A program made the position numbers and the translations under genes. The notes under the pieces were generated by a model that searched no databases, was not told the origin of the DNA, and saw only the letters and a program-made list of their open reading frames with translations. A DNA stretch of 64,000 nt from Deinandra increscens subsp. villosa (taxonomy: Eukaryota > Streptophyta > Magnoliopsida > Asterales > Asteraceae), in contig JBCNJP010000027.1 of the NCBI GenBank assembly GCA_039602395.1, positions 34,729,841-34,793,840 on the forward strand. Reading direction: 5' to 3'. Below are positions 1-10,511 of this stretch, piece by piece (the first letter of the stretch is position 1; every line of letters starts with the position of its first letter).

Positions 1-169
1 TATGAAATAATCAACAACTTGTCAAACATAATAATTTTTTTAATGTATTAAATTATTATTTAATATATTATGAGAATTTTATATCAATCTTAATTTTCAA
101 ATTTCTTTATCATTATCTTTTTTTTTTGTATTTATCTAATATTATAAATCTATATTCAGCCCGTGTAGT

Positions 170-600
170 ACACGGGTTACTAACCTAGTATTACATATGT
201 AAGCCATTTTTTTAAAATAATCATATTACATATGTAAATAATCATATACATTACATATGTAATATATGTAAATTTTTTATATGGTAAGTTTTTTTAAATT
301 TACTTATTTAAATTTACATAAGTAAGACTAATAATAACATATTATATCATTACATTAATAAATTAAATAATCATATATTACATATGTAAATAATCGTAAT
401 TCTATTACATATGTAAATAACAATTTTTATATAATCATATTACATATGTAAATAATCATAAATTACAGATGTAAATAATCATATATTACATATGTAAGCT
501 ATGTAAAAAAAAAAACAATCGTATTACATATGTTAGAGCTCAAAATTTTACATAAGTAATTATCATACATATGTAATCACAATTTTTTTTCTTAAGGGCC
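170..600. repeat. cluster of TTACATATGTAA palindromes
   Basis: The 12-bp perfect palindrome TTACATATGTAA, or one-base variants, recurs about ten times in 400 bp, usually followed by AATAATCAT. The background is very AT-rich and I see no coding exon here. The same palindrome recurs near 13545 and 14142 inside the convergent FAR1-like pseudogene, and related TTACATAAGTAA forms occur near 300, 550 and 11555. It therefore looks characteristic of this locus and not of the Copia element between. It may be a degenerate tandem repeat or a family-specific intron composition. Confidence 0.7.
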
Positions 601-1055
601 TCATTATATTTTTTACATGTGTAATTTATGAATCATTAATCTTTTCTCCTATAACTCTTTTATATAAATGTGATTACAATAAGTTACTTATGTTATTTTT
701 TCCAATTATTCAATGTTTTTCTAACTCATAAAATATTTCTTTATATAGCGAGCTTGTGTACTACTCTCGTTCAAACGTTGAGATCACCATGGGAATGATG
801 CAGTCTATTGCATATGATTCAAGCATTCATATTAATATACTTGAAGCTTGGGTTGATGTCCTGAACCACGATGAGCATCGCCGATCTGATGATTCTCCCC
901 ATCGCCTTTTTCTTAAACTGAATATTCTTGTAAGTGTTATCTCTTTTTTTTCATAAATGTCTATAGCTAAGGTTTTAACAATTCATAACAGTCTCAAGTT
1001 TTTATTTATTTTAGTCCTCCTGGACGATCCACAACCATTCATGTGATGAGAAAAA

Positions 1056-1710
1056 TGTTGGGTTATATAACAATTATCAATTAAACACGAGTACGCAGCG
1101 GAAAGAATCCTATGAATTAATCTAATTAACCGGTATTAGAATGTGTACCTTTTTAGCTCGACAAGACTTGATCTCTTGGAGGATTTGAAGTAAATCCCTC
1201 TACGATCGCACACACGACACACCAATGCTATGTGCTAGCAACCGATCACGAACACCTCTTGATGTAGGCTTGGTCGAACCACACAAGAACCGAAACCTCC
1301 CTTGGGTTTTTCTTGTTGCCGAATTCGAGAGGAAGGAGAGAGAGATTTAGGGTTTTTTCTTTATCTCATAAAGCAGCAACTAATCCTTAAACCCAGAGGG
1401 TCTATTTATAGGATTAGAATACTTGATAAACAAGTAAAAGGATAGGCATAGGAGCCCTAGTCGAAATCCACTAGAAGCCCTATCCAAAGCCTTCTCTCAA
1501 TTGTAATCCAATTACAACTCTCTCTAATTACAACTAACACCCCTGTTAACAATTAACTTGTCAGTTTTTAACGAAACCTCGTTAAACGTTCGTGATAAAT
1601 ATTAATTAACCATTAATTAATATTAATACATTTGGTGTCGAGACGTGTGACTCCGTAGGCTTAAATAATATCCGGACATACGCTTACTATTACATGATCA
1701 TATCCCTACA
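1056..1710 (-). repeat. Copia-1 3' LTR
   Basis: A 655-bp direct repeat of 9857-10511, TG..CA bounded. It is the 3' LTR because the element reads on the minus strand. It has AAAAA on its outer side and the polypurine tract on its inner side. Confidence 0.95.
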
Positions 1711-1724
1711 GCTCCCACTTGAGC
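1711..1724 (-). other. Copia-1 polypurine tract
   Basis: Read on the minus strand this is GCTCAAGTGGGAGC, immediately before the 3' LTR start TGTAGGG. AAGTGGGAG-type tracts are the usual plus-strand primer of plant Copia elements. Confidence 0.8.
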
Positions 1725-2544
1725 TTGCAATAGTAAAGGTAATAACATTGGTTAGCGTCTAGCAACACGCCAATGCTCCCAGAAATATTTAAGTACAGTT
1801 TCTCAAAGTGTATTTAAATGGTACAGTCATTTACTATCCCTTTGTTACCGATACCGTGTTAAATATGGATATGGATCAAAGTCATCCCATACTTTAACGA
1901 TTCTGTTTCTCATTCTCACAACTAACTTAAGATTACCAAATTGCAAATCGAGACATCTCTAGATTTCATTTGGGCACGGCCATGCAAACATCTTAATTAG
2001 TCCAATGAGGGGCCCAGTGGTATCTGCTTCAGCACAAAGCTGAAGGAACAAATCCTCTTGACTACACGTGTCAAGTCACATACTTCACTACACTTACTGA
2101 AAATAGCTCTTTTGTACTACCTTATTCAGGACAGTTAGACCTATATCAAGTAGGTGCAATCCATACATGCATGACCTGCTTGTATCTCAAGTCTAAGGAT
2201 AAATAAAGCAACCATTTACGAATTTCACTTAATGACGCCGATCCATAAAATGATAATTCGTTAGTGGGTCAGTCCAGTATGCATCCAATGAATACCATGT
2301 GAGTTTGGTGGGACCATCCAAACCAATCACTCAGATTTTGTCTTAGTTTAACTATACTCCCATATAGTTAATCGACAATGGACAATTTAGAATACTTGAC
2401 AAGTACTCAAGGATTAAACATGCAAATATTGGACACAACTTAACCATTAAATGAAATCAAACATATCAAATACTTTATTTCATTATATAAACAGAAATTG
2501 CTTAACGTCCTTTATCCAAATACCGAACATCAGACATACATGAT

Positions 2545-4668
2545 TTAACTAGCTAATTTAAGTCCCATGCCCTCGGCATGCCTTTCAAGTTTCGGTCTCG
2601 ATAGAGCTTTCGTGAAAGGATCAGCTAAGTTAATATCTGTGTGAACTTTGAGTAATTTGATTTCACCTAGTTCGATCTGCTCACGAACATAGTGATATCT
2701 CCTGGCATAGTGTCTGGCGCCCTTCTGAACTCCAGGTTCTTTGGCGATGATCAATGCACCCGAGTTATCGCAGTACATGTCAATAGGCAAGTTACTTGTG
2801 GGGACAATGTCTAGCCCACTAATAAACTTCCTTATCCAGACAGCCTCCATTGCAGCTTCCGAAGCAGCAATGTACTCAGACTCTGTTGCAGACATAGCAA
2901 CTGTGGTTTGTTTCTTGCTTTTCCAATCCACAGCGCCTCCATTCATAACGAAGACGTACCCAGACTGAGACTTCGTGTCATCTCTATCAGTCTGAAATCC
3001 AGCATCACAGTATCCGGTCACTTTGAGCTCTTGATCTGGATTTCCCCCATATACCAAAAACAAATCTCTAGTAGCCCGTAGGTACTTGAGAATGGTCTTA
3101 ACAGCAGTCCAGTGACTTTCACCTGGATTCTGTTGATAACGGCTAACGATATTCTGCGCGAACGCTATATCAGGTCTAGTGCATCTCACTGCATACATTA
3201 TGGATCCTACAGCCGAAGCATAAGGGACTCTTTGCATACGCTTCACCTCATCAGGTGTAGAAGCACCTTGTTTGACCGACAGACCAAGTCCTTCCTGCAT
3301 TGGTACTATACCACGCTTGGAATTCTCCATCTTGAATCGCTTCAAGATCTTATCAATATAAGCACTTTGACTTAGTCCAATCAACCGCTTAGTTCTATCT
3401 CTATAGATCTTGATTCCAAGAATGAATGCTGCTTCTCCCAAGTCTTTCATAGCAAAACACTTTCCAAGATGGGATTTTACATCTTGCAACATTGGAATGT
3501 GTTTTCCTATTATCAATATGTCATCTACATATAAGACAAGGAAAGTAACATTACTCCCACTAGCTTTGCGATATACACATGGCTCATCGGGATTCTGAAC
3601 GAAACCAAACTTTTTGATTTCTTCATCAAACCGTTTATTCCAACTCCTCGATGCTTGCTTTAGTCCATAAATGGACCTTTGAAGCTTGCATACTTGGTTG
3701 GGATGTTTTGGATCAATGAACCCTTCAGGTTGATCCATATAGACTTCTTCATCCAAGTAACCATTTAAGAAGGCAGTCTTAACATCCATTTGCCATATCT
3801 CAAAATCATAGTACGCTGCTATGGCTAAGAGAATCCTAATAGCTCTAATGTCTGCTACTGGTGAAAAGGTCTCATCATAGTCAACGCCAAAACGTTGAGT
3901 ATAACCTTTCGCCACGAGACGAGCTTTATAGGTGTGTACATTTCCATCCATGTCGGTCTTCTTCTTGAAGAGCCATTTGCTCCCAACGGTTCTAGCGTTA
4001 GGAGGAAGATCAACCAGGGTCCAAACGTGGTTATCTTGCATGGATTTCATTTCCACATTCGCAGCTTCAAGCCATTTGTCAGATTCCGGATCTGATAATG
4101 CAGCTTTGAAGTCCGGAGGCTCATTGAGATCTCCTGATACGTTATCCTCGGATTCGACTAGACCAATCCATCTATCCGGTTCACGTACGACCCTTTCGGA
4201 TCTACGAAGTGGAATCGCAACATCATCGACTTGAGGTTCATCTCTTTGAACATTTTCCCCCCCAAGTTGATGATTGCTAGTTGTTTCAGAAGGTGACACA
4301 TCTTCTAGTAGTTCTACAATTCTCCCACTGTTCTCTTGAGCTATGAAATTCTTTTCAAAGAATACAGCATATCGAGCAACACGAACAGTGTTTTCGGAAG
4401 GATTGTAAAAGTAGTAACCCATTGTTTCCTTTGGGTATCCCACGAAGATGCACTTAGTAGTCCTGGGTTGTAGTTTGTCAGGCGTATCACGCTTCACAAG
4501 TGCCTCACATCCCCAGACTCTTAAGTAAGACAACACAGGGACTTCTCCATGCCATAATTGATATGGTGTCTTTTCAACCTTCTTGGTTGGAACCATATTT
4601 AGAACGCGTACAGCGGTTTCTAGAGCAAAATCCCAAAATGATAATGGGAGAGTTGTAAGGTTCATCAT
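2545..4668 (-). CDS. Copia-1 polyprotein, C-terminal part: integrase end, reverse transcriptase, RNase H
   Basis: This 707-residue open frame starts at an internal Met created by the upstream insertion, so it is not a natural N-terminus. In order: the integrase C-terminal region (PYQLWHGEVP, LRVWGCEA), a Ser/Thr-rich linker, reverse transcriptase (VGSKWLFKKK, QMDVKTAFLNG, catalytic YVDDILIIG) and RNase H (TGYCDAGF, SATESEYIAASEAAMEAVW, CDNSGALIIA, VHTDINLADPFTKAL). It copies element RNA into DNA inside the virus-like particle. No internal stop is seen. Excising 4676-6315 plus one TSD (1,645 nt in total) puts this frame in register with the gag-integrase frame ending at 6305, so it is one polyprotein split in two. 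Confidence 0.95.
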   Translation of the reverse strand: MMNLTTLPLSFWDFALETAVRVLNMVPTKKVEKTPYQLWHGEVPVLSYLRVWGCEALVKRDTPDKLQPRTTKCIFVGYPKETMGYYFYNPSENTVRVARYAVFFEKNFIAQENSGRIVELLEDVSPSETTSNHQLGGENVQRDEPQVDDVAIPLRRSERVVREPDRWIGLVESEDNVSGDLNEPPDFKAALSDPESDKWLEAANVEMKSMQDNHVWTLVDLPPNARTVGSKWLFKKKTDMDGNVHTYKARLVAKGYTQRFGVDYDETFSPVADIRAIRILLAIAAYYDFEIWQMDVKTAFLNGYLDEEVYMDQPEGFIDPKHPNQVCKLQRSIYGLKQASRSWNKRFDEEIKKFGFVQNPDEPCVYRKASGSNVTFLVLYVDDILIIGKHIPMLQDVKSHLGKCFAMKDLGEAAFILGIKIYRDRTKRLIGLSQSAYIDKILKRFKMENSKRGIVPMQEGLGLSVKQGASTPDEVKRMQRVPYASAVGSIMYAVRCTRPDIAFAQNIVSRYQQNPGESHWTAVKTILKYLRATRDLFLVYGGNPDQELKVTGYCDAGFQTDRDDTKSQSGYVFVMNGGAVDWKSKKQTTVAMSATESEYIAASEAAMEAVWIRKFISGLDIVPTSNLPIDMYCDNSGALIIAKEPGVQKGARHYARRYHYVREQIELGEIKLLKVHTDINLADPFTKALSRPKLERHAEGMGLKLAS

Positions 4669-4675
4669 CGATGAC

Positions 4676-6315
4676 GTGTGTTGAAGTGTCTATAAAAAAT
4701 CGGTCAAGTCAAAAAGGGAAAATCCCGAGTGACTAAACACACACGTAGGGCAGTGTACCCATCGTATGCAGGATAGTATCGGTAAATACCCGGATGTCAA
4801 ATCCAAGGACGCAATGCAGGCTCTCGATATGCGAACTTTGCTAATATTTAACCTAAAATATTCTGATTTTGAGAAAAACAAGAAAACAAATAAACAAGCA
4901 GCTAAGATAGCTAAGGAACAAAGCAACAGAACCTAAGGTGACTCAAATATGGGAAAAAGGGTGCTGCCTGGCAAGGAATCCTCTGGGCTGACTATTGACT
5001 GATAAACTGACTACCTCATGTGACACTACCCTCTAAAGATGATAACCGTGATAACTTAGACTATAGACACATCTTCGCTATCTAGGCAATCCTAAACTGA
5101 AGTCCGGATAGTCAATTGATACTTAATGCTAAGTGATCAGATCGCTTCGGTCAAAGCAGATTAGACACGTATGAAACAGAAAACCACTCAAGAGGTCTCT
5201 CAATATGGTTTCTACAACACACTAGAATACTAAAATGGGATCAATGTAACCTAAGCAATGTCTAACACGTACAAGCGGGTCAAAACCTTAAGTTCTCAAG
5301 TATTCTAACCAACCGACAAAGTCAAACAACCACCTAGTGTGCTAAACGAATCGGTCAATTCAATCCAACACAAATATTATGCAAAATCAGCCCCAAACTA
5401 TAACTACAAGATCATGTAGAAGTTCTCCTATCATGCATTTGATCAAAACTCATAAAAGTCAAACCAAATAATAACCAAGTCACTAATTAGGTCAAAGTTC
5501 TTTGAGCCTAAGTAATTTAATCACATCAAGCAATCATAACAGAAGCTAAACATGCTAATATGATCATTTCATAGATCCAATTCAGATTCAATAGCAATAA
5601 GATCAAGTCACATGAAGAAAGTCAAAGTAAAAAGTCAAATCAAGCCCAAATTCATCCAATACCAAGCAACACTATAGATCTAGCCTACAATCATGTTTAG
5701 AACTGATAGAAACATCATCTTTGAACCATACATGATCTGAAAGATCAACAAAAAGAGAAAGAAATCAAGCCTTGGTGAAGAACACCTAAAAATGGAAGAA
5801 AAATCTTCAATCTTCAATCCAAATCTAAGTTATCTTCAATCCTTAAGCTTCAAATCAGTCTTCTACAGCAGATCTAGGGTTTTTTCGAGTGGGTATGGGG
5901 TGTTCTCTCCCTTAATGACGGCCAAAATGTGTTTAAATAGAGGCAAAATAGGGTTTACTGTCTGTTCGTCGATGCGGGCTGCATCAGATTAGACTGGAGG
6001 CGATGCGGCCCGCATTGCCCCTTTGACTGCATAGTTTGACCAGACACAAAGCGGGCTGCATCAGGTGATAAGGATATCAATGCACCCCGCATTGACCCGG
6101 ATCAGAAAAACCTCAATATTTTTAATCTTCAACCACCGAGCACCGCAACGGGTCCAAAAGCTCCAAAATCATCCAAATCCAATCACCGACACAGCAGAAC
6201 CTTAAATTCAACAAATTTATCAATTAAGCATCGAATCCAACCAAAGTATAACCAAAATGTAATGAAAATGGGACATTTATTCATCAAAAATCATAACCAA
6301 GATGCTATGCATCAA
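4676..6315. mobile_element. 1.64-kb insertion inside the Copia-1 integrase, unidentified family
   Basis: This stretch separates two halves of one integrase frame and is flanked by the 5-bp direct repeat ATGAC (4671-4675 and 6316-6320). It has no long ORF. It contains a GC-richer part (about 5960-6110) with GCGGGCTGCATCAG-type repeats. A 5-bp target duplication and no coding capacity suit a solo LTR of another retroelement, but its ends (GTGTGTTG and GCATCAA) are not clean TG..CA termini. I cannot name the family. It must be younger than Copia-1 itself. Confidence 0.65.
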
Positions 6316-8200
6316 ATGACCTCACCATCTCTAGTAAGGTACGATTCCTCCTCTCAGACACGCCATTATGCTGAGGTGTATAGGGAGGAGTAAGCTGTTG
6401 GACAATTCCACACGCTTTAAGATAATCCTTAAACTCTTGGCTTAGGTATTCTCCACCACGATCCGATCGAAGGATCTTGATGGTCTTACCGAGTTGATTT
6501 TCAACTTCGTTCTTAAACTCTTTGAATGTCTCAAATACCTCATGTTTATGTTTAAGCAAGTAAACATAACCATAACGGCTGAAATCATCCGTGAAAGTTA
6601 CGAAGTAGCTAGCACCTTTTCTTGACACATGTCTAAATGGGCCACATACATCAGTATGGATGAGTCCAAGTAGCTCTTTTGCCCTTTGCGGCTTGTTCGG
6701 AAAGGGTTTTCTTGTCATCTTTCCTGAGATACAGGAAACGCATTGGTCAAATGATTCATCATTTGATTGTAAGATCCCTTCACGTTGAAGTCTTTCAATG
6801 CGATTTTTGCCAACATGGGCAAGACGACAGTGCCAAAGATAGGTAGAGTCCAAAACAGTTTTGGCTCGTTTGCTAACTGTGAACATTGAATTATTTGAAA
6901 CACAACCACGCATATCAATTTCATAAATGCCATCACAAGGAATAGCATCAAAATAATGAACATTATTTTTAGAAACTGAAATACTGATATCATTAAAAAC
7001 ATTAATGTATCCTTGGTTTTTCAACAAAGAAACTGAAATAACACCTCTAGTGATAGAAGGTGCATAATGACAATTGTCTAATACAATACATAACCCAGAA
7101 GGCAGAATTAAATGAAATTCTCCTATAGCTTCCACAGCTGCTGGCAAACCATTTCCAACGAACAGCTGCAAAGCTCCAGGCTTCAGTTTCCTCCTCTTTC
7201 TAAGACCCTGTAACGAATTACAGATGTGAGTTCCACAGCCGGTGTCATACACCCATGAATCACTCTTAGAAAAGGAAAATAATTCAATTCTGAAGATACC
7301 TGAAGTACTAGTCCCACTAGTATTCTTTCTCTTCTTCATCAACTCAGCTAGGTAGGTAGGACAGTTCCTCTTCCAGTGTCCGACTTCACCACAATGGTGA
7401 CAGATCTGGTCCTTAGCCTGATGCTCTTTAGGGGCCGGAGGGGTTTGCTTGGCTTTAGGGGTATGGGCAACAGCCTTGCCTTTACCCTTGCCATCAATCT
7501 TGCCCTTCCCCTTTTGCGGTCGTTTAGCCTTTTGGATCTTACCCCCCTTGATCATAAGAACTTGGGGTGTTTCAGTGGCCTTTTTAGGAATCGTTTTTTC
7601 ATACTCGACAAGCATAGCATGAAGCTCAGGTATAGTCTTAGTCATACTATGCATGTTGTAGTTGCGCACAAAACCCTCAAAATCCTTCGTAAGCGATTTG
7701 AGGATCATGCCAACTGCAACAGCACGATTATACCCATAATTGAGCGATTCCAATTTTTCAAAGTAGCTCTTCATCTTGAGCACATGACTACTGACCGATT
7801 TACCAGTTTCAAGCTTCAAGTCGTGGAGTTCCACAACTAGGTCGAACAATTCGACACCAGCTTGTTTTTCATACATCTTTTTCAGCTCTTTGATCATATC
7901 ACAAGGTGTATGAAATTCGTATTGCTTCTGAAGATCAGGAGTCATACTCGAGATCATCATACAAGCAACCTCATCGTATCTGCTGTACTCTGCGTTGTAG
8001 AACGCTTTCTCTTGCTCAGAAGCATCAGCAGCTGGCTCGGTCGGCCAATGATGTTCAAGGACATCGGTCCTCCGTTCAACTCTAAGGACAATCCTCACTT
8101 GACGGTACCAGTCATTGAAGTTAGATCCATTCAGCTTTTCTCTTTCAAACATTTGACGAAAAGCATGACCAACATTGTTTTGAGGTGGGTTTGTTGCCAT
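6305..8200 (-). CDS. Copia-1 polyprotein, N-terminal part: gag, protease, integrase
   Basis: 631 residues starting MATNPPQNNVGHAF. Residues 1-200 are the capsid-type gag (UBN2-like). A basic Lys/Gly-rich linker follows (about 205-265), then one CCHC zinc knuckle at 267-280 (CHHCGEVGHWKRNC). The aspartic protease active site is DTG at about 319-321. Next come the GAG-pre-integrase HHCC zinc region (LWHCRLAHVG, CVSCISGK) and the integrase core (IHTDVCGPF, TDDFSRYGYVYLL, LRSDRGGEY, PYTPQHNGVSERRNRT). The natural frame runs on into the 2545-4668 ORF. Here it ends after MVRS because of the insertion at 6315, adding three foreign residues before a stop. No other lesion is visible, so it was recently functional. 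Confidence 0.95.
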   Translation of the reverse strand: MATNPPQNNVGHAFRQMFEREKLNGSNFNDWYRQVRIVLRVERRTDVLEHHWPTEPAADASEQEKAFYNAEYSRYDEVACMMISSMTPDLQKQYEFHTPCDMIKELKKMYEKQAGVELFDLVVELHDLKLETGKSVSSHVLKMKSYFEKLESLNYGYNRAVAVGMILKSLTKDFEGFVRNYNMHSMTKTIPELHAMLVEYEKTIPKKATETPQVLMIKGGKIQKAKRPQKGKGKIDGKGKGKAVAHTPKAKQTPPAPKEHQAKDQICHHCGEVGHWKRNCPTYLAELMKKRKNTSGTSTSGIFRIELFSFSKSDSWVYDTGCGTHICNSLQGLRKRRKLKPGALQLFVGNGLPAAVEAIGEFHLILPSGLCIVLDNCHYAPSITRGVISVSLLKNQGYINVFNDISISVSKNNVHYFDAIPCDGIYEIDMRGCVSNNSMFTVSKRAKTVLDSTYLWHCRLAHVGKNRIERLQREGILQSNDESFDQCVSCISGKMTRKPFPNKPQRAKELLGLIHTDVCGPFRHVSRKGASYFVTFTDDFSRYGYVYLLKHKHEVFETFKEFKNEVENQLGKTIKILRSDRGGEYLSQEFKDYLKACGIVQQLTPPYTPQHNGVSERRNRTLLEMVRSFDA

Positions 8201-9840
8201 CTACAAAACAGATTAAGTTCAAAAATCAGTATTTTCGATAATCTTTTCCTTAATAAATTTAATTACCCAATGTTTAAACATTTTAAACAATTAAGCTTTA
8301 TTAAGGCTAGGATCCAATTGACATGCCATCATTTCATCAGTTGATCTGCTAGAAATGATGCATTCAAATGGTAAGTGACGATCACTAATTGTATTCCAAA
8401 TACAATTCCTAGGTTTTATGGGACCTACAACTTGCACCAAGTGATTTGTAGTCATGTTTCATCCCATCTTTTGCCACGGGCTAAGGGTCTCACCGCCTAG
8501 CTCGTTTTAAGTCGTCCAGCCAAGAACGCACAAATTGTCCACCATTGTGTACCAATGAGTGGGAATTTGTCATGCAAATGCCATTTTACCATTGTGTACC
8601 AATGAGTAAGATGACACTCACAAGTGTCCTTTACTAGGTGGATGGCAAAGACTTAAGTTTAAATGGGTCAAAGACAATTTTGATGCGTGATCAAAAAGGT
8701 TATGTGTGAAGATTCATGCACATCTTCAACACATAATGTGTTTATAAAATTCTTAGTTTGTCATCCAAATCAAAAGAGCTCGGTAGCTCCATTTGCAACA
8801 CACAAAGAAGCGTAGGGGTGAGGTTTGCAACTTTTGCAATTAAAAACCTACCACTTTAGGGAAGCAGAGCGACCCGACTTATACCTCTCTTAGAGTGTGT
8901 TCAAATGGGTGAGCCGGTGTTTCTTTTGACTTTTAGGACACAAATTTTATTTTATAAACAAAATCATATTTCAATAGTTCTTTTAGCAAATTTTGATTTT
9001 CATAAAACAAATTTGCAATAAACCTTTTATTATGTCACAATTATCAGATAATCACATAATCTTAGGGTTTCTAATTATCACATATAATTTTAATTAAATC
9101 CTCTTTGATTTAAGTAATAACCATGAACGATTTGCATGAAACATCATGGTTTTTACTTCTTTTTAACACTTTAAAGTTTAAAGGTACAACATGTTGTTCA
9201 TAACAATTATCTAATAATTAATAAAAACTTGGATTTAAAATTTTTAGATCACAAAAATCAAATTTTAGAACTAAAAATTAGGGTTTCCGATTCGGCAAGA
9301 GGTTTTCGATCCATAATTAGAGTTTACGATCGGAAAGCAGGGGTTTCCGATCGAAACAGGGTTTTCGAGTGGGTCGGAAAAGCCTTTCCGATCGGAACCT
9401 TTCCGATCGGACACTTTTCGATCGGGTCGAAAAGCCTTTCCGATCGGAACCTTTCCGATCGGGCACTTTTCGAATGGGTACTTTTCGATCAGTTCGTAAA
9501 CCCTTTACGATTTGGATCGAGAAGTAGGGTTTCCGGTCGGAAAACAAGGGTCTCCGCACCGGAATAGGTTTTCCGATCGGAAATCAAGGGTTTCCGATCC
9601 GGAATAAGGCTTTCCGATCGGAAAACAAGGGTTTCCGATCGGGTCGAGAAGTGATTTTTCGATCAGGGACTTTTCGATCGGGTCGAAAAGTCCTATTCCA
9701 TCGAATTTTATCCGTTTTTACCAATTGCGAAACCTTTTCCAATTGTAAAACACGATTTTTAAATGAATCGAAAAGCTAGAATCTTGTTTTGGTTACCCCC
9801 CTTCCAAGTTTTATTCCCGGTAATTAATTAAAATCATAGG
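8201..9840 (-). other. Copia-1 5' leader with CGATCGGAA-type palindrome cluster
   Basis: An untranslated leader of about 1.64 kb between the primer-binding site and the gag start. From about 9280 to 9720 it is dominated by imperfect repeats around the palindrome TTTCCGATCGGAA and variants (TTTTCGATCGGG, TTTACGATCGG). ORFs read through this part in both directions are low-complexity by-products of the repeats. In retroelements the leader carries dimerisation and packaging signals, and such palindromes could form dimerisation hairpins. That role is inference. Confidence 0.7.
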
Positions 9841-9856
9841 TGGCTCGTGATACCAC
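9841..9856 (-). other. Copia-1 primer-binding site
   Basis: The minus strand just inside the 5' LTR reads GTGGTATCACGAGCCA. This matches the initiator-methionine tRNA primer site common in plant LTR elements (TGGTATCAGAGCC) apart from one inserted base, so minus-strand DNA synthesis would start here. Confidence 0.75.
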
Positions 9857-10511
9857 TGTTGGGTTATATAACAATTATCAATTAAACACGAGTACGCAGC
9901 GGAAAGAATCCTATGAATTAATCTAATTAACCGGTATTAGAATGTGTACCTTTTTAGCTCGGCAATACTTGATCTCTTGGAGGATTTGAAGTAAATCCCT
10001 CTACGATCGCACACACGACACACCAATGCTATGTGCTAGCAACCGATCACGAACACATCTTGATGTAGGCTTGGTCGAACCACACAAGAACCGGAACCTC
10101 CCTTGGGTTTTTCTTGTTGCCGAATTCGAGAGGAAGGAGAGAGAGATTTAGGGTTTTTTCTTTATCTCATAAAGCAGCAACTAATCCTTAAACCCAGAGG
10201 GTCTATTTATAGGATTAGAATACTTGATAAACAAGTAAAAGGATAGGCATAGGAGCCCTAGTCGAAATCCACTAGAAGCCCTATCCAAAGCCTTCTCTCA
10301 ATTGTAATCCAATTACAACTCTCTCTAATTACAACTAACACCCCTGTTAACAATTAACTTGTCAGTTTTTAACGAAACCTCGTTAAACGTTCGTGATAAA
10401 TATTAATTAACCATTAATTAATATTAATACATTTGGTGTCGAGACGTGTGACCCCGTAGGCTTAAATAATATCCGGACATACGCTTACTATTACATGATC
10501 ATATCCCTACA
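9857..10511 (-). repeat. Copia-1 5' LTR
   Basis: A 655-bp repeat of 1056-1710 differing at five positions by eye. It carries the element promoter on the minus strand and is followed on its outer side by AAAAA, the target duplication. Confidence 0.95.

Larger units (their letters stand above)
1056..10511 (-). mobile_element. Copia LTR retrotransposon (Copia-1), young, nested insertion inside
   Basis: A complete Copia element on the minus strand. It is bounded by two 655-bp LTRs (1056-1710 and 9857-10511) running TGTTGGG to CCTACA on the plus strand, with a 5-bp AAAAA target duplication (1051-1055 and 10512-10516). Next to the 3' LTR is the polypurine tract; next to the 5' LTR is a primer-binding site resembling initiator-Met tRNA. 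The interior codes gag, protease, integrase, reverse transcriptase and RNase H in Copia order. By eye the LTRs differ at five positions in 655, so insertion is recent. The host exon belongs to the Ulp1-like gene. The coding region is split by a separate 1.64-kb insertion (4676-6315). Confidence 0.95.

Noticed and set aside
9229..9567. ORFs on both strands of the Copia-1 leader
   Set aside because: Low-complexity readings of the CGATCGG palindromes.
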